64,000 nt of DNA, taken from NCBI GenBank assembly GCA_017506865.1, contig JAFCMP010000445.1, positions 1,798,001-1,862,000 of the forward strand, given 5' to 3'. A model generated the notes under the pieces. It was not told where the DNA came from. It worked only from the letters and a program-made list of their open reading frames with translations, and made no database searches. Shown here piece by piece: positions 11,271 through 21,868 of this stretch (its first letter is position 1; each line of letters starts with the position of its first letter). Source of the DNA: Tribonema minus (Eukaryota > Sar > Xanthophyceae > Tribonematales > Tribonemataceae). The position numbers and the translations under genes are program-made.

Positions 11271-11635
11271 GCCTTTGGTGCGTGGACGTGCTGAGCGGCT
11301 ACCTACTAGGCTTCCGCGCCGGCTACGCGCTGCGCGGCCTGTGGATGGGCGTCATCGCGGGCGTCGCCACCACAGCAGTGCTCAACCTCACCGAGCTTCC
11401 ACGCATAGACTGGCCCAAAGAAGCGCGCCTAGCGCTAGCGCGCACCGACGACTCCGCCGCCGCCGCCGAAATCTGGTCCCTTGCCATGCGCCGAGTGCTG
11501 TCACATCAGCGATCGCTGAAGGACCTGCGGCCGTCGCCGGCGCTGCTGCCAGCGCAGCAGCAGCGCTCAGAGAAGTATCTGCTGTCGCAGCGCGCGAGCG
11601 CTTTTTCAGCCGTGGCGGCGGCGGCGGCCGCGTAG
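11271..11635 (+). CDS. MATE family transporter, last exon
   Basis: Acceptor CTTCTCAG; phase 1 entry gives NILGLWCVDVLSGYLLGF across the junction, the MATE motif N..GYW..G.P.GY.L.F in a variant form. AGYALRGLWMGVIAGVATTA is the following helix. A long soluble tail rich in Ala, Arg and Ser ends at a TAG stop at 11633-11635; its last residues are encoded by a GCG/GCC repeat. With the 8551, 9614 and 10467 exons it gives the complete C-terminal MATE half. Spliced phases are consistent throughout, so this half could still be expressed even though the first half is missing. Confidence 0.8.
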
Positions 11636-12248
11636 GACGACACGTCGCTGCTACTGCTGTCGTCATGGCAGCCGCGGCGGCGGCGGCGACAGCAGTGGCA
11701 GCAGCTGCAAAGAGGACTCGCCACCACTGCTGCTGTCATACGAGCAGCGGCCGCCGCGGCAGCAGCGAATGCTTTGTTGGAATGCTCAGTTCATTGCGAG
11801 TGCTGCCACACTGGGCGTTGCAGCATGGCTCAGCACCGGTGTTGCTGCATTCAGCTAGTGGTGAGCACTGCACCCCCCCCCCCCCCCCTCGCATCCCTCG
11901 CAGTCGTACCGACAAGTACGCATATGCCTGCCGTTGCCCGGAGTCCATGTGTCGCTGCAGATCAGGAGCGCGCTCCTGTGCGCAGGGGCTGCGTTGACAG
12001 GTGAACGCATATGGTTCGTGATGCCAGCCAATTGCTCATTGTTAGGGTCAGGACACACGCCTTAGCTTTAGCAATGCGGACATCTATGTTGGCGACAGGC
12101 GTGGCTCACGTCGTCGATTTGCCGCGTGACTTTATCATTAGAATGCTGAAGTTGTTGCTGCCTGCTGCTGCAGGCATGCACAAGGTGTGCTTATCGCCTG
12201 CTGCTGCGGGTCGAATGCCGCATTTTCTTTCTTTCTGTATTGGAGCAG
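11636..12248. other. GC-rich 3' flank of the MATE gene
   Basis: Consists of GCG/CAG-rich low-complexity sequence and a run of 16 C at 11873-11888. No gene is supported; the long plus-strand frame here is a shadow of the triplet repeats. Confidence 0.5.
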
Positions 12249-12400
12249 AGCGGCAAACCTCAACAGGTCAAAGCTTACCGCCGCCGCTGCAACTTAGAGA
12301 CGGCGCCGGTCGTCGACCCACCTTTGATTTGTGTTGCTGCGTTTACATCGTAGCAACTTTACCAGTCATACTGCTTGCCAACAGCATTCCTACTATAGAG
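12249..12400 (+). CDS. candidate exon of unrecognised protein (a)
   Basis: A pyrimidine-rich acceptor (TTTCTTTCTTTCTG...GCAG) is followed by a frame with a hydrophobic segment (FDLCCCVYIVATLPVILLAN) and a donor GAG|GTGAGG in phase 0. It can join the 12548 and 12718 stretches in phase 0. No family is recognised. Confidence 0.3.
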
Positions 12401-12547
12401 GTGAGGTACTTCGGCCTTCCTCAAGTTTTTGAGGCGCCAGCAAAGGCTGATGCGTTCTGGGCAAGGCTGGCAGTGCGCACTAATGGTGCACTTACTTCTG
12501 TGTGCACGTGATCTCCACAGCTGTTACTGATAGTTTTTGCCTGGCAG

Positions 12548-12607
12548 CGGGGTTTTGGGGTCAGCCTTCATGCTGGCATGCGTTCCTGGCTCTCCAGGCT
12601 TACTTTG
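12548..12607 (+). CDS. candidate exon of unrecognised protein (b)
   Basis: TTTTTGCCTGGCAG acceptor, 20 codons (RGFGVSLHAGMRSWLSRLTL), donor TTG|GTAAAT, phase 0-0. It is supported only by splice sites and consistent phase with its neighbours. Confidence 0.3.
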
Positions 12608-12717
12608 GTAAATGTTATGTTGAGGACTTCCCGCATGGCGCGCAATATGATGCCGATAGCAAGTTCTCAGGGTTGTAAAGTTGTTCTTACCTGGACACGC
12701 TACTGTTTACCTCGCAG

Positions 12718-12882
12718 TTTGCCATCATGCATCGCTGGCACAGTGACACACGTGTCACCATCGTTGTTGGCGAGGGGTCTTCAGGCCGGGAGCCTTTCTT
12801 AGACATCCCGCGCGTGCGTGGGTTCTTGGACTGTTCTGGCCATTTTTGCATAGGGATGCACATTGTTGAACTTTCAACGTGA
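12718..12882 (+). CDS. candidate last exon of unrecognised protein (c)
   Basis: TTTACCTCGCAG acceptor, then 54 codons to TGA at 12880-12882, entered in phase 0. It reads FAIMHRWHSDTRVTIVVGEG and later FLDIPRVRGFLDCSGHFCIG, which looks protein-like but unfamiliar. Together with exons (a) and (b) it would form the 3' end of a small gene. Confidence 0.35.
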   Translation, partial: FAIMHRWHSDTRVTIVVGEGSSGREPFLDIPRVRGFLDCSGHFCIGMHIVELST

Positions 12883-12911
12883 ACCAGACATTGCTGAATA
12901 TGCACTTTTAC

Positions 12912-13065
12912 CCCCCGAGTGTGAGTATGGGTGACTCATGCAGAGACCGAGTGAGTATGCACCGAGTATACTTGCCATGTTGGGCACACCGAGTACGAGT
13001 GCTGCAGGCGAGTATTGACCGAGTATTTGCGAGTATTGACCGCGTATTGGCGAGTATTGATGCAT
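12912..13065. repeat. island of iterated CGAGTA-type motif (left)
   Basis: GAGTAT/CGAGT/CCGAGTA recur about every 10-20 bp (CCGAGTGAGTATG, CCGAGTATACT, GCGAGTATTGACC repeated). A matching island lies at 13728-13870, on the other side of a minus-strand ORF. Confidence 0.75.
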
Positions 13066-13242
13066 TGCAGCATGCATTCGCATGTGAATCAGGCATAACA
13101 CTTGCAGCACACGTGCAGCATGTGGGGTTTGCAGCATGATCACACGATACACATCTAGCAGCACTGCTGCAGCAGAGTTAACAGAGTCATCATGACCATC
13201 TGCTGACCATGTCAGGCAATAATGTGTTAACTTGAATATGAG

Positions 13243-13593
13243 TCATGTGCCGCAAACATGTATTGCAAGGGTAAGGAGCGCCAGCTGATTAGCAGAGCAG
13301 GGTAGGGAAAAGCACCAAAATGCCAGCAGCTTCGTATTGTCCGTGGGGTGCTCCACGATGACATAATACTTGTAGATGGCACCCTCGCGCTCGACGACAG
13401 TGTACGGGGCCAGGCGATCATCGTCCTCCCAAAGAATCGGTGGGTCAGAGCCAGCTGCTGCTGCAGGCAGCGCAGCTTCAGGGCCAGCTGCTGCTGCTGC
13501 TACTGCAGGCAGCGAAGCTTCTGTCTCGCCGATGACAATTAAATCTGCAGCAGCATCAGCAGCAGAATCGACCGCAGCAGCTGCCGCCTCCAT
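13243..13593 (-). CDS. hypothetical Ala-rich protein
   Basis: ATG at 13593 opens 116 codons to a stop at 13243. The N-terminal half is Ala-rich with an internal near-repeat (ASLPAVAAAAAGPEAALP then AAAAGSDPP). The C-terminal half has ordinary composition: ILWEDDDRLAPYTVVEREGA, IYKYYVIVEHPTDN. The frame is open upstream to 13890, so the start is uncertain. The flanking CGAGTA islands suggest it may belong to a mobile element, but no transposase motif is visible. Confidence 0.35.
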   Translation of the reverse strand: MEAAAAAVDSAADAAADLIVIGETEASLPAVAAAAAGPEAALPAAAAGSDPPILWEDDDRLAPYTVVEREGAIYKYYVIVEHPTDNTKLLAFWCFSLPCSANQLALLTLAIHVCGT

Positions 13594-13727
13594 GACAGCA
13601 GGAGCAGGAGTCACTGGTTCAAAAAATTTGAAAAGCCCGCGTCGGAGGACCGAGAATGGTCGCGAAACGGTCCGGGCAAGCGAGCCCGCAGGCCAAGCCT
13701 GTTTGCAACCGCGCCACTGTACTCGGT

Positions 13728-13870
13728 CGCATACTCGGTTGTAGCCGTCAGACCGAGTGATTATCCACAGCTGCTTCTGCAGACCGAGTGAATATTGACC
13801 GAGTATAATCGGTGCCTGTGCGGCACCGAGTGCCGAGTAATACTCGGTCATACTCGAGTGCTGCACTCGG
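13728..13870. repeat. island of iterated ACTCGG/CCGAGT motif (right)
   Basis: Both orientations occur (ACTCGGTCGCATACTCGG, GACCGAGTGAATATTGACCG, TAATACTCGGTCATACTCG). It mirrors the 12912-13065 island and could be subterminal repeats of a DNA transposon spanning about 12.9-13.96 kb. Confidence 0.7.
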
Positions 13871-15526
13871 TGTCCCGAATTATTCGACAATGTCTGACGT
13901 GAACTTTAAGTTCAAGACTTGAAGTCCACTTGAAGTATTCGGTTTTTTTAATGCGAATTCGGTGTTGAGACCTCGAAGCACTGCACATTCAGGCGCGCCG
14001 AGTTGTGGGACAGGGAGCGCCGCAGCTGATTAGCTTATTTTGACGGCATTGGCCGTGTATAACACAGACAGCACAAGAAAACGACCCAAGTGAAGTGTCA
14101 AAACCTCAAGTGGCAATGTCACAGCGACAGCGCTTGCTAACGTACAGGCCACTAGAGTGGCTCAGCGCGTGCTGCTGCGTCGCAACAGCAAGGAACCTGA
14201 CTCTTTTGCACAAGGCGTGCCCATGCGAAGCCAGAGAGCCAGTGGGAGCACCAGAGCACACCTCTCAGACCTGCGGAGGTGCCGGCTCGCTGGGCTAAAT
14301 TCTCAGGATTGGGTATAAGTTTAGGGGTATAAGTTTAGAGGTACAGCGGTTTGGCGGCTGTCAGGAGCAGAAAGGATGTGGCAGCCGCCAAATGTCCGTC
14401 GGAAGCAGATGGCAGGTAAGGCACACGACGGTGGTGATGACGCATGTGATCACAAGGCACGAGTGGTGCTGAGACACAGGCTGCAGCTCTTGAGTACATG
14501 TGTGGTGCTTCATATGTGTGTTTCAAGCCTTAGCGCTGCTCAAGATAACAGGATGCAGCAGACCGGCTGGCCTGTCAGCGGCTTTTAGTCATCATACACC
14601 TACAGCCCAAGAAACTGCACAGGATATTATATGCACATCAGATCTGGTCAACTCGGGCCGTGACAGACGCGCCGACCGCCGGTTGGGAGATCATGATAGG
14701 AACCACATATATACTGTACTTCATGGTCTTAATTACGACAGTCAGATTGGCGGCTTGATGGATGAAGTGCATGCAGTCCAGGTTGAAGCGACTACTTGAC
14801 AGATGCAGTGCAAGATGCAGTATCGGCGCACCACGTCATGATCACGGTGCAGGTGGTGGTGTTTCAGCAGTGGTGTGGTGGTAGTGGTTGCGCTGGTGGC
14901 ACAGCAGCGATGGTCGACGTCTTCTGCACAACCTGGGCTTTGGCTTGGTGGCGATGACAGTATATTTGACCTTTGATGATATGCTGTATGGTCATCTGGA
15001 GCACAGTGCGCTGGTGCAGGAGCTGCTGTATATATCCACGAATTGTGATGATCTCTGTGAACATGGATTGCAGTCATTACATGACTGTGCCAGGAAGTGT
15101 GGCACACGATGAGTTGAGTTGATGCTCAGCAGCGCTCTTCAGATCCCATGCGGAAATTCAAAAGGGCACTTCAAATTTTCCATGACTCAATACGCATTGT
15201 TATGTTGGTATTGCGTATGATCGTGTTTGTTCCGCATTCTTTGTCAATGGGGCAAAGTGCCTCAACTCAAAGCTTCATATGTTGCTGTACTTCTAATCGA
15301 AGTTCTAGATGATAACATCTCGCTTGTGATGTCACATGCCGTCACGTATTACTTGGCACATGACACACAGCGTTACGTCTTGTGCCACATATTGGAAATT
15401 TTGTTTTCTTTCGTGCATCATTGCAAAGCGTCATTTTGTCTATAGCCCTTTCCACCTCAGGCTGGCATAGGTGTCTCGACCTGTACACGTTGCATTCATG
15501 CCAAGTTTGTTCAAAACAGAACGGTT

Positions 15527-15668
15527 GAAATGCACCATACTATGTCATGCTGGATTAGGCCCTTTTCAGACACGCATCAGTATCAGGCAGCCTGCGGCAA
15601 AATGCTTTGAGCGCAGCTTACTCAGGCCCGCCCCCGGAAGGGGGGGGGGCTTAACCAGTGGACCACTG
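15527..15668. repeat. diverged dispersed repeat with C/G run, copy 1
   Basis: Shares ATGCACCATACT, TCATGCTGGATT, TTTGAGCGCAGCT and a GC-rich C-run/G-run core with 15899-16045, in the same order. It is possibly a small non-autonomous element. Confidence 0.6.
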
Positions 15669-15754
15669 AAGACCCCGAGCCAGCCCACTTGCAACAGGAA
15701 TACCCAGAGTGGGACTAACTTGTAAACTTCAATGCGTAATTTTTTTTTCAAAGA

Positions 15755-15840
15755 TCTGCTTTGTTCACGCCGCTGCTCACTTGGACTGGCACAATCGTCT
15801 GCTTTGTTCACGCCGCTGCTCACTGGGACTGGCACAATCG
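15755..15840. repeat. 43-bp tandem duplication
   Basis: 15755-15797 and 15798-15840 are identical except for one base (TCTGCTTTGTTCACGCCGCT at the start of each). Confidence 0.95.
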
Positions 15841-15898
15841 TCTCATCCTGTCGTGTTTCACTCATGCTGACTGCATGTAGTTTCGACGCTTGGAAATT

Positions 15899-16045
15899 CC
15901 ATGCACCATACTGTCATGCTGGATTGAGCGCTTTTCGAGCACACACCGGTGGGCCAGCATCATGTTGAGGTGCACTGTGGCAACACTCTTTGAGCGCAGC
16001 TCACCCACGCCCCGCCCCCCGGGGGGGGGGGCTAAATTGTTGACC
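15899..16045. repeat. diverged dispersed repeat with C/G run, copy 2
   Basis: Second copy of the 15527-15668 repeat; its core is a CCCCCC/GGGGGGG palindrome-like stretch around 16013-16031. Confidence 0.6.
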
Positions 16046-17169
16046 ACTGCAACTGTTGGCCACTGAATATTTCAAGCCGTCTCACTTGCTGAAGTATTCA
16101 GGGTCCTGGGACTAGCATGTATTGTGCACAGAAGAGTCAAGGTCTCTCCAAGTAGTCTAAAGACCAGCAGGATGATTACGTGCCAGTTCAATAAAATGGC
16201 CATATCCTCTGATAATGATGGCTCGGGAGTCACTGACCAGTACACTGGTTACATGAATACAAGTCCATCAGTACACTGGTTACAGGATTGAGATCATGCA
16301 GCAGGGACATGACAGCACATTCATTTGAGCGACAGCACTTCGGCAGCAGAAGAGCCAAGCTGATTTGCAGGAATCTATAGGCTAATGATTGCTGATAATT
16401 GTGATGCTAAAACGGCTAAAACGCATGCAAGTGAAACAGCAGGGGCAACAACATTTGCACACTTGGTGGTCATCATGAACACAGTTCAACAGCGCGCTGT
16501 CGGCTGGATGTTAAATCTGGCTGATCCAGGCGCAATGTAGTTGGAGGCCGGGTTGACCCTATTTCAAAATCATGATGGTCATGATTCCAGCTAGTGTTCT
16601 GATTATGATAAAACACTGCTGACCCAGATACGGACATGGTACCGCCCGCAGGGTGCAACATGTTTGTTGTGCAAAATCCTAGCCCTTACTGTGCTGACCC
16701 GTTCTAGCCCTGATGTTACGGGGTGGGGTTCACCTAGGGTTTCCTGTCACCTGTCCCTAGTTGATGAAGTTAATGAGCACTGAAGCCGGCTGGCAAAGAC
16801 CTGTCCCGCTCTTACAATGCGGCCGCGCCCTGTAGTGGTGCCGCAAAGCGCCAGCAATCAGCGAGAGCCAGGTGCATGCACTCAGAGCCCATGGGCGCGT
16901 CACAGGTGCGTGCAGCGTGCTGAGCACTGCAGCAGTACTTTCAGCAATTCTGACACCTGGCCAGCCCACCATATGGTATCACAAGCAGAACCAGAGGTCA
17001 CCACAGCAGGAGCAGGCCAATGAAGGCATATCACAGCAGACATACTGTCACTGTTGCAATGACATGTGCAGGTTAGCTGATCATCAGTAATCCAACAATT
17101 TTCAAAAGCCAAGACAGCTTCAAAGTACTAACATCAATTACTACCGTCGAATGAAAAAGATTTTGAAAA

Positions 17170-17601
17170 TCAACTAGGCATCAATGCCTCTGTCAAGTGG
17201 TGCCCTGCTCCTAAGGGTGTCGTGGCTAGCTGTGGTGGCACTCCACGTCTGGCGAGGGACTTGATCCTCGTCGAGCACTGTCTGTACGGCAATATCTGAA
17301 TCAGAACTCGAGTAAGTACTAGCCCCATAAAAGCTGCTGACCACCGCGCACCAATGAGAACGACGCTAAGCACTATGAGCAGAGCTCCAATAATCACCTG
17401 CGACTGCCCGTTGTCAGAAGATGCGTCAACTTTCAGCAGCAGAGCATTGAAGCTTGATAAAAAGACGATCAGCGCGCCCAGGAAGTACTGATAGTGCCTA
17501 GCCCGCTGCCGGTATGGCTGTACAGCCAGAAATGACACAACTGCAACAAAAGTCAGGAGCACGGAGACGGCCGCCTGGCCAGCTGTTCCTGGCATGATGA
17601 A
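17170..17601 (-). CDS. gene B: last exon, final TM segments
   Basis: The acceptor at the end of a pyrimidine-rich stretch (CCGTCCGTGCTTCAG) opens a phase-0 frame of 143 codons to the stop at 17170. FIMPGTAGQAAVSVLLTFVA and SFLAVQPYR match the conserved end of the multi-TM domain of Pmp-like beta-helix proteins (PGT..Q....L then +PY). Two further hydrophobic helices follow (YFLGALIVFLSSFNALLL; IIGALLIVLSVVLIGA). The basic tail is presumably cytosolic. Confidence 0.75.
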   Translation of the reverse strand, partial: FIMPGTAGQAAVSVLLTFVAVVSFLAVQPYRQRARHYQYFLGALIVFLSSFNALLLKVDASSDNGQSQVIIGALLIVLSVVLIGARWSAAFMGLVLTRVLIQILPYRQCSTRIKSLARRGVPPQLATTPLGAGHHLTEALMPS

Positions 17602-17967
17602 CTGAAGCACGGACGGGGAGTGCAGGCAACAGCAACAGATCTCTTTAGTGCTACATAGTGATTGAGCCATTGCGAGATTCCAAAGATGCATACTGTGTGC
17701 ACCAGTCTGAGACCACATGTCAACAAGACACAATTTAACAGTATACATATATATGCAAAAACACCAGAGTAAAGTCTACTACTCCCTAACAACGGCGCGT
17801 AAACCAGTCCATGCAAGGTGAGCTGTAACGATGCAATCAGCCAACAAGTACTATAGAAGCCACCACAGCAAATGAATGTACCATGCCATTGGGTTGCATG
17901 CAGCTAGTCTACGCTTCATGACAATCATCACCGCCCCACCATGCACACAGTGTGATACCAAACTCAC

Positions 17968-18559
17968 CACCAAAAAGCCAGTGAAGAGTACGCGCCGCGC
18001 ACATTCGACAAGCTCCCACCAGTATGCCTCATCCGTGTACTGATCCCACAGAAAGGAGGATGCCACGATGAAGCTGGACTCGCCATTGCTGCCTGTATTG
18101 GCTCCACGAGCTGACATATCGCTGTTATGTCTCTCGAGCTGATCCGCACAACGCTTGCGGTGTAGCACATAGGCATACAGGGCAGGGATGCCGATGGGGT
18201 ACACCAGTACCATCACCGCCGCATACGCAAAGTTGCACCAGTAGAGCTGATCGTAGCACGTGATGGAATAATCGGCCCTCAGGTACCAGTTATACGGGCG
18301 GGATGACCACTCCTCAATTTTATCGCATGCAAAAGTTTGAAACACAGTGCTGCTGACGGTGCCGTAGATGAAGAATGTCCAAGCCAGGAAGAGAGTCCAA
18401 TGCCGTCGCAGGGACTTTGCATGTGCAGCAAGTGCAGGAGCTCTGTCGGCGGTTTCTTGTAGCCGGTGCACTCGCCTCATTGACCACAGCCACGAGCACC
18501 CCAGAAATATGACGGGCACCAGCGGCATCAGGGTCATGAAGAGCAGCCTTTCGTAAAAG
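17968..18559 (-). CDS. gene B: central TM-domain exon
   Basis: A GGTGGCAG acceptor supplies the C that completes AG|C from the previous exon; the donor is GTG|GTGAGT. The 197 codons read SFYERLLFMTLMPLVPVIF, then FQTFACDKIEEW, LRADYSITC, VMVLVYPIGIPALYAYVL and YWWELVECARRVLFTGFLVV. The ordered motifs FACD, L.ADYSI.C, YPIGIP and WWE..E..RR are the signature of the C-terminal membrane domain attached to algal/protist beta-helix repeat proteins. Ligand and transport activity are unknown. Confidence 0.85.
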
Positions 18560-18585
18560 CTGCCACCCCAGCAAAAGGAGAATGC

Positions 18586-18795
18586 AAAGGCACAAAGGGA
18601 GAGCAAAGTGGAGGATGGGATTTCATGCAGTGCACAGACCAAGGCAATGCACAGCGGAGGACATGTAGCACAAGGAGTACCACACACCAAGCAGCTGCTG
18701 GAACATCATGATGCAAAGGCATAAAAGCAAAGCAAAGTGGAGGCCGTTAGCTCATGTAGTGCACAGGCTAAGGCAATGCACAGTGGAGGTCATAT
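18586..18795. repeat. tandem duplication of about 125 bp in a gene B intron
   Basis: 18586-18670 and 18711-18795 share TGCAAAGGCA, GCAAAGTGGAGG, AGTGCACAG and AAGGCAATGCACAG blocks in order, lying just upstream (minus strand) of the 18559 acceptor. Confidence 0.7.
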
Positions 18796-19007
18796 TTCGC
18801 AACAAAGACCAGATTAAGCAGCCGCTGAAGTACAACTGCCTATGTCTGGTGCGAACTACATGTGGGTGTGCGCCGAGGACTTGCCAACACAATGCATAGT
18901 ATTGCATTCACACCGAGATGCGTTGTATGAACAACTGTGGAGCACGCATGCAAGGCAAACCTATAGATATGATTCTACAACACCAGCTGCTGCTGTGCTG
19001 TGCGTAC

Positions 19008-19259
19008 CTCGCATCAAAGATGCAACCAAAGGCGAATGAGACGTCAGGCAGGATGGCGAGAAGATGTATGAAGGACTCGAATGACGGCGCCAGCTGCAGG
19101 CCAGTGATAGAGACAAGCCCAGCAATAAGCTGCACCACGAGCAGCAGGGCAGCAACAGGACAAGCATTCCGCAAAGAAATACTTCCAAGTGTTGTCATAA
19201 TTGCTGCTGCTGTACTCAGCAACAGATGTTGGCGCATAGCACACACAATGCCAACAGCA
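19008..19259 (-). CDS. gene B: TM-domain exon
   Basis: Acceptor TTTTTCATGGACAG, donor GCGAG|GTACGC. The translation AVGIVCAMRQHLLLS, LLLVVQLIAGLVSITG and LAPSFESFIHLLAILPDVSF ends FGCIFDA. The VVQ...P.F..F....D....GC pattern is what precedes the FYERLL segment in this family, and the exit phase (AG|C) fits the 18559 exon exactly. Confidence 0.7.
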
Positions 19260-20680
19260 CTGTCCATGAAAAATTGAAGTTAGTGCGTGCCTGTCCACCA
19301 AAGTGGAGTTTATGGTATCACAGGTCGCCAATTGCGCGTCGCAATATGAAGTATATGTTAAAGGTATGTAGACGTAACATCTTTTGTAGCGATTCAGTCG
19401 TACGCTCCGGGTTCTGATGACTCTTTCCCCGCCATTCGACGTGTTCCGCGGTGTGGGAAGCAGTGCAGCCAGTGCAACGTCGCTGCCGCACGCTCCTGCG
19501 CTGAATAAAGCGTGTTAGGGGTAGGTACATCCTGAAACCTCAACAGCTGAAGCTCTGGTCAGTGAGCTGTACTCATTGCCCGTCAGCTGCAAGCGTGATC
19601 TCCCAGCACAGGCCTCGCTTGCTGTTCAAAAGCGACTCCTCGACTCATGATATTTGTAGTGAATGTAAAGGCTACAGTCATCATCAGCTGTGCAATACTT
19701 ATTCAGCTACGACTCGGATGGTGTGTGATGTGTGTGCTGAGGGCGCAGCTGCACCTAGGTACCAAACATAAATCTGATGTTGAACATGGCCAGCACACAC
19801 AGCTGCGCATCCGGTATTTATGGCACAGATGTTCTGGGAAAATGTTTGAGTTTCTAAACACCCATGGTAGATTTGCAGCAACTAGATAGGAGGATCTGAG
19901 GTCGAGCTTGGTCAAGGTTGCTGTTAAAATAGAGGAAGCATGTTTGAGCATGCACTGCTTTGCATGGAGCTGAGTCAATGACAGACTGACATACACTCTC
20001 CGGTAGGCTGAAGTGGTGTGGGTGACTGGGTGTGATGCACCTGAGTGTACCAACTGCTTTGGCACTTGCTATGTACATATGGCATGACATGTACAGCAAC
20101 GCTGCTTGTGCACTGGGTACAGAAAAAAAACCTAGCACCATATTGTAACAAGGAACTCGTAGCGGACGCACCGGATACGTGGGTGCATACACGCGTACTT
20201 GGAAGTGCATTTTTTTTCATGTGGCATCAAAGTTCAACAACTGCTTATTGCCCGGTCTGCTTGCAAAAGTAGAATGTGACAAATGTTCTGAACTTGCAAA
20301 ATTGAAACTGTTGTGCGCAACGAAAAAGTGCAATGGGAGGTTGGCTTCATATTGTGGCTGATAAATATATATCTCTATGCGCAGTATATACATTGAAACT
20401 ATACATCGTACACCATATGGCAAGCCTCATTACATGCTGATTGGCAACGCTAATTACAAGTCACAGCAACCTCAAAAGATTTGCCTTTAATAATGGCATA
20501 CAAATGCCCTTGGGTGCCAGAGTACGAATTTTCAGAATTATCTCAAACAGAAACTTTTGAGTTTACTTTCAAAGTATTCAGTATCCAAGTCAGAGTGTGC
20601 ATGTGGTTGCGCAACTCGGTGCTAATCTAACGCAACATAACCTTGCGCATTCAGCAGCGATGAACCTTAATTGCAAATCA

Positions 20681-20802
20681 TACAGTGCTGTACCTGTACA
20701 ACGACAATGTGAATGCGCAGAGAGTTGCTGTTGCAGTGCTATACAGTGCTTTACCTGTACAACGACAATGGGAATGCGCAGAGAGTTGCTGTTGAACTTG
20801 AA
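20681..20802. repeat. 61-bp tandem duplication over a gene B splice donor
   Basis: 20681-20741 and 20742-20802 are near-identical (TACCTGTACAACGACAATG and GAATGCGCAGAGAGTTGCTG in each). On the minus strand each copy carries the same CAG|GTAAAG-like donor, so the donor of the 21035 exon is duplicated. Confidence 0.85.
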
Positions 20803-21035
20803 GTGCACGTTGCAGGCCCGTGTCGCCAGCCTCTGCATGGAGGGCCATGATGGTATAGTATGGCGATGACCGCCAGCACCCCGCCCAGGAAGCACATAAG
20901 CAACTGCTGCTGCTGCCCCAATGCATGCGAGGATGAGGGCCGCGGCGCTTGCAGCTACCCCAGCGCCCTTGCAGTGGCCACACTTGTAGGAACCCGTGGA
21001 CCTATACCCAGCAGCTGCATCGCACACGGCGCAGT
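20755..21035 (-). CDS. gene B: CAVC/first-TM exon, frame ambiguous
   Basis: The acceptor GTTTGTTGCAG is followed by AC TGC GCC GTG TGC, giving CAVCDAAAGYRSTGSYKCGH then a first hydrophobic helix (GVAASAAALILACIGAAAAV). This is the Cys-rich to TM transition of the family. The frame entering at the acceptor is open to CAG|GTAAAG. However, only the frame shifted by one base after the (GCA)4 run continues hydrophobic (LLMCFLGGVLAVIAILYHHG) and exits in the phase that the 19259 exon needs. A one-base slip in the GCA run, or an unrecognised intron, is likely. The entry phase (two bases completing a codon) matters for the link to gene C. Confidence 0.65.
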
Positions 21036-21434
21036 CTGCAACAAACATGCGGCATAGTATTTTGAAGGAGCTCAGACCCCAGCTAAGCGTTGCTGCACAA
21101 CTTCCATTTACAAAAGAGGCGAAAGCAGCGGCAGGTCTCAAATTATACTTTTGTTTGAAACCAAGCATCCGCACACAGCCAAACTGCGCAGTCCCTTGAG
21201 CAAGTTCAAGTTGCCCAGACCTTTGTCCAACAGTTGTCAAGGAAATGCGCACAAAACCAAACAACAAAAACCTGTTCATGTCCAGCACTGCACTGCGTTA
21301 GATCTGAAGCTTCTAGTATTCCGGTGTGGCTATGTGCCATGCCGCACATGGGACAGAACCGCTCGGTGCAGAGGCACACATGAGCACTGTCACCACTGGG
21401 AGTAGAAATACACAATTTGCTGCAAGCCTCATTA

Positions 21435-21461
21435 CCGTAGGAAACGGATTATAATACCCCC
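21435..21461 (+). mobile_element. terminal inverted repeat of a TA-inserting DNA transposon, copy 1
   Basis: CCGTAGGAAACGGATTATAA followed by TACCCCC is identical to 63245-63271. TA precedes both. Downstream are C-run motifs (AAGACCCCCCCGTC) like those following the other copy. Only one end is seen here in this orientation. Confidence 0.65.
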
Positions 21462-21868
21462 TCGTCTTGCAGTTTCAGGCCCTCGTTTCTAAGACGGCGG
21501 GGTACTATACAAAGTAGCCCCTCTTATACAGAGTTTCTCTTGTCTTAGCATCCTTCCAAGCCTCGTGTTGACAAGACCCCCCCGTCCTCGGCAATTTATC
21601 TACTCAATTTGCGCTCTTCAGCAGGCAGCGATAGCCTCATCTGCTGGTCAATCAAGCGACCGTGATGGTGGGAACACCAGCCTTCTGGTTTTCACGTAAA
21701 TCTGCAGCATCGTGCAGCACGATCGCCGGCATTCAGCTCGCCGAACGTACTCAGATTCAGAGATTGCCACCTAGCCTGGCTGAGCCACAATAGGCTGTGA
21801 GCAGCTAGTGCACAGCACAACATATGCCATAGCTGCGCGCTACTCAGAGCTCGCTGCGCTGAGAACAC

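Larger units (their letters stand above)
13871..17169. other. region without a supported gene
   Basis: Frames at 14095-14298, 14500-14799 and 14888-15112 are short, overlap frames on the other strand and show no family motif. The region contains a 43-bp tandem duplication, a dispersed pair of C/G-run repeats, and CA/TG-rich intergenic sequence. The 3' flank of gene B (minus) is at its right end. Confidence 0.45.

Noticed and set aside
11275..11997. 240-codon Arg/Ala-rich plus-strand frame
   Set aside because: It is a shadow frame of the GC-rich last MATE exon and of the GCG/CAG repeats after it.
13243..13890. Transposase encoded between the CGAGTA islands
   Set aside because: No DDE-type, zinc-finger or dimerisation motif is visible; kept only as a hypothetical protein.
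14376..15112. Candidate small genes in 14.4-15.1 kb
   Set aside because: Frames on both strands are equally open and none shows a domain or convincing splice sites.
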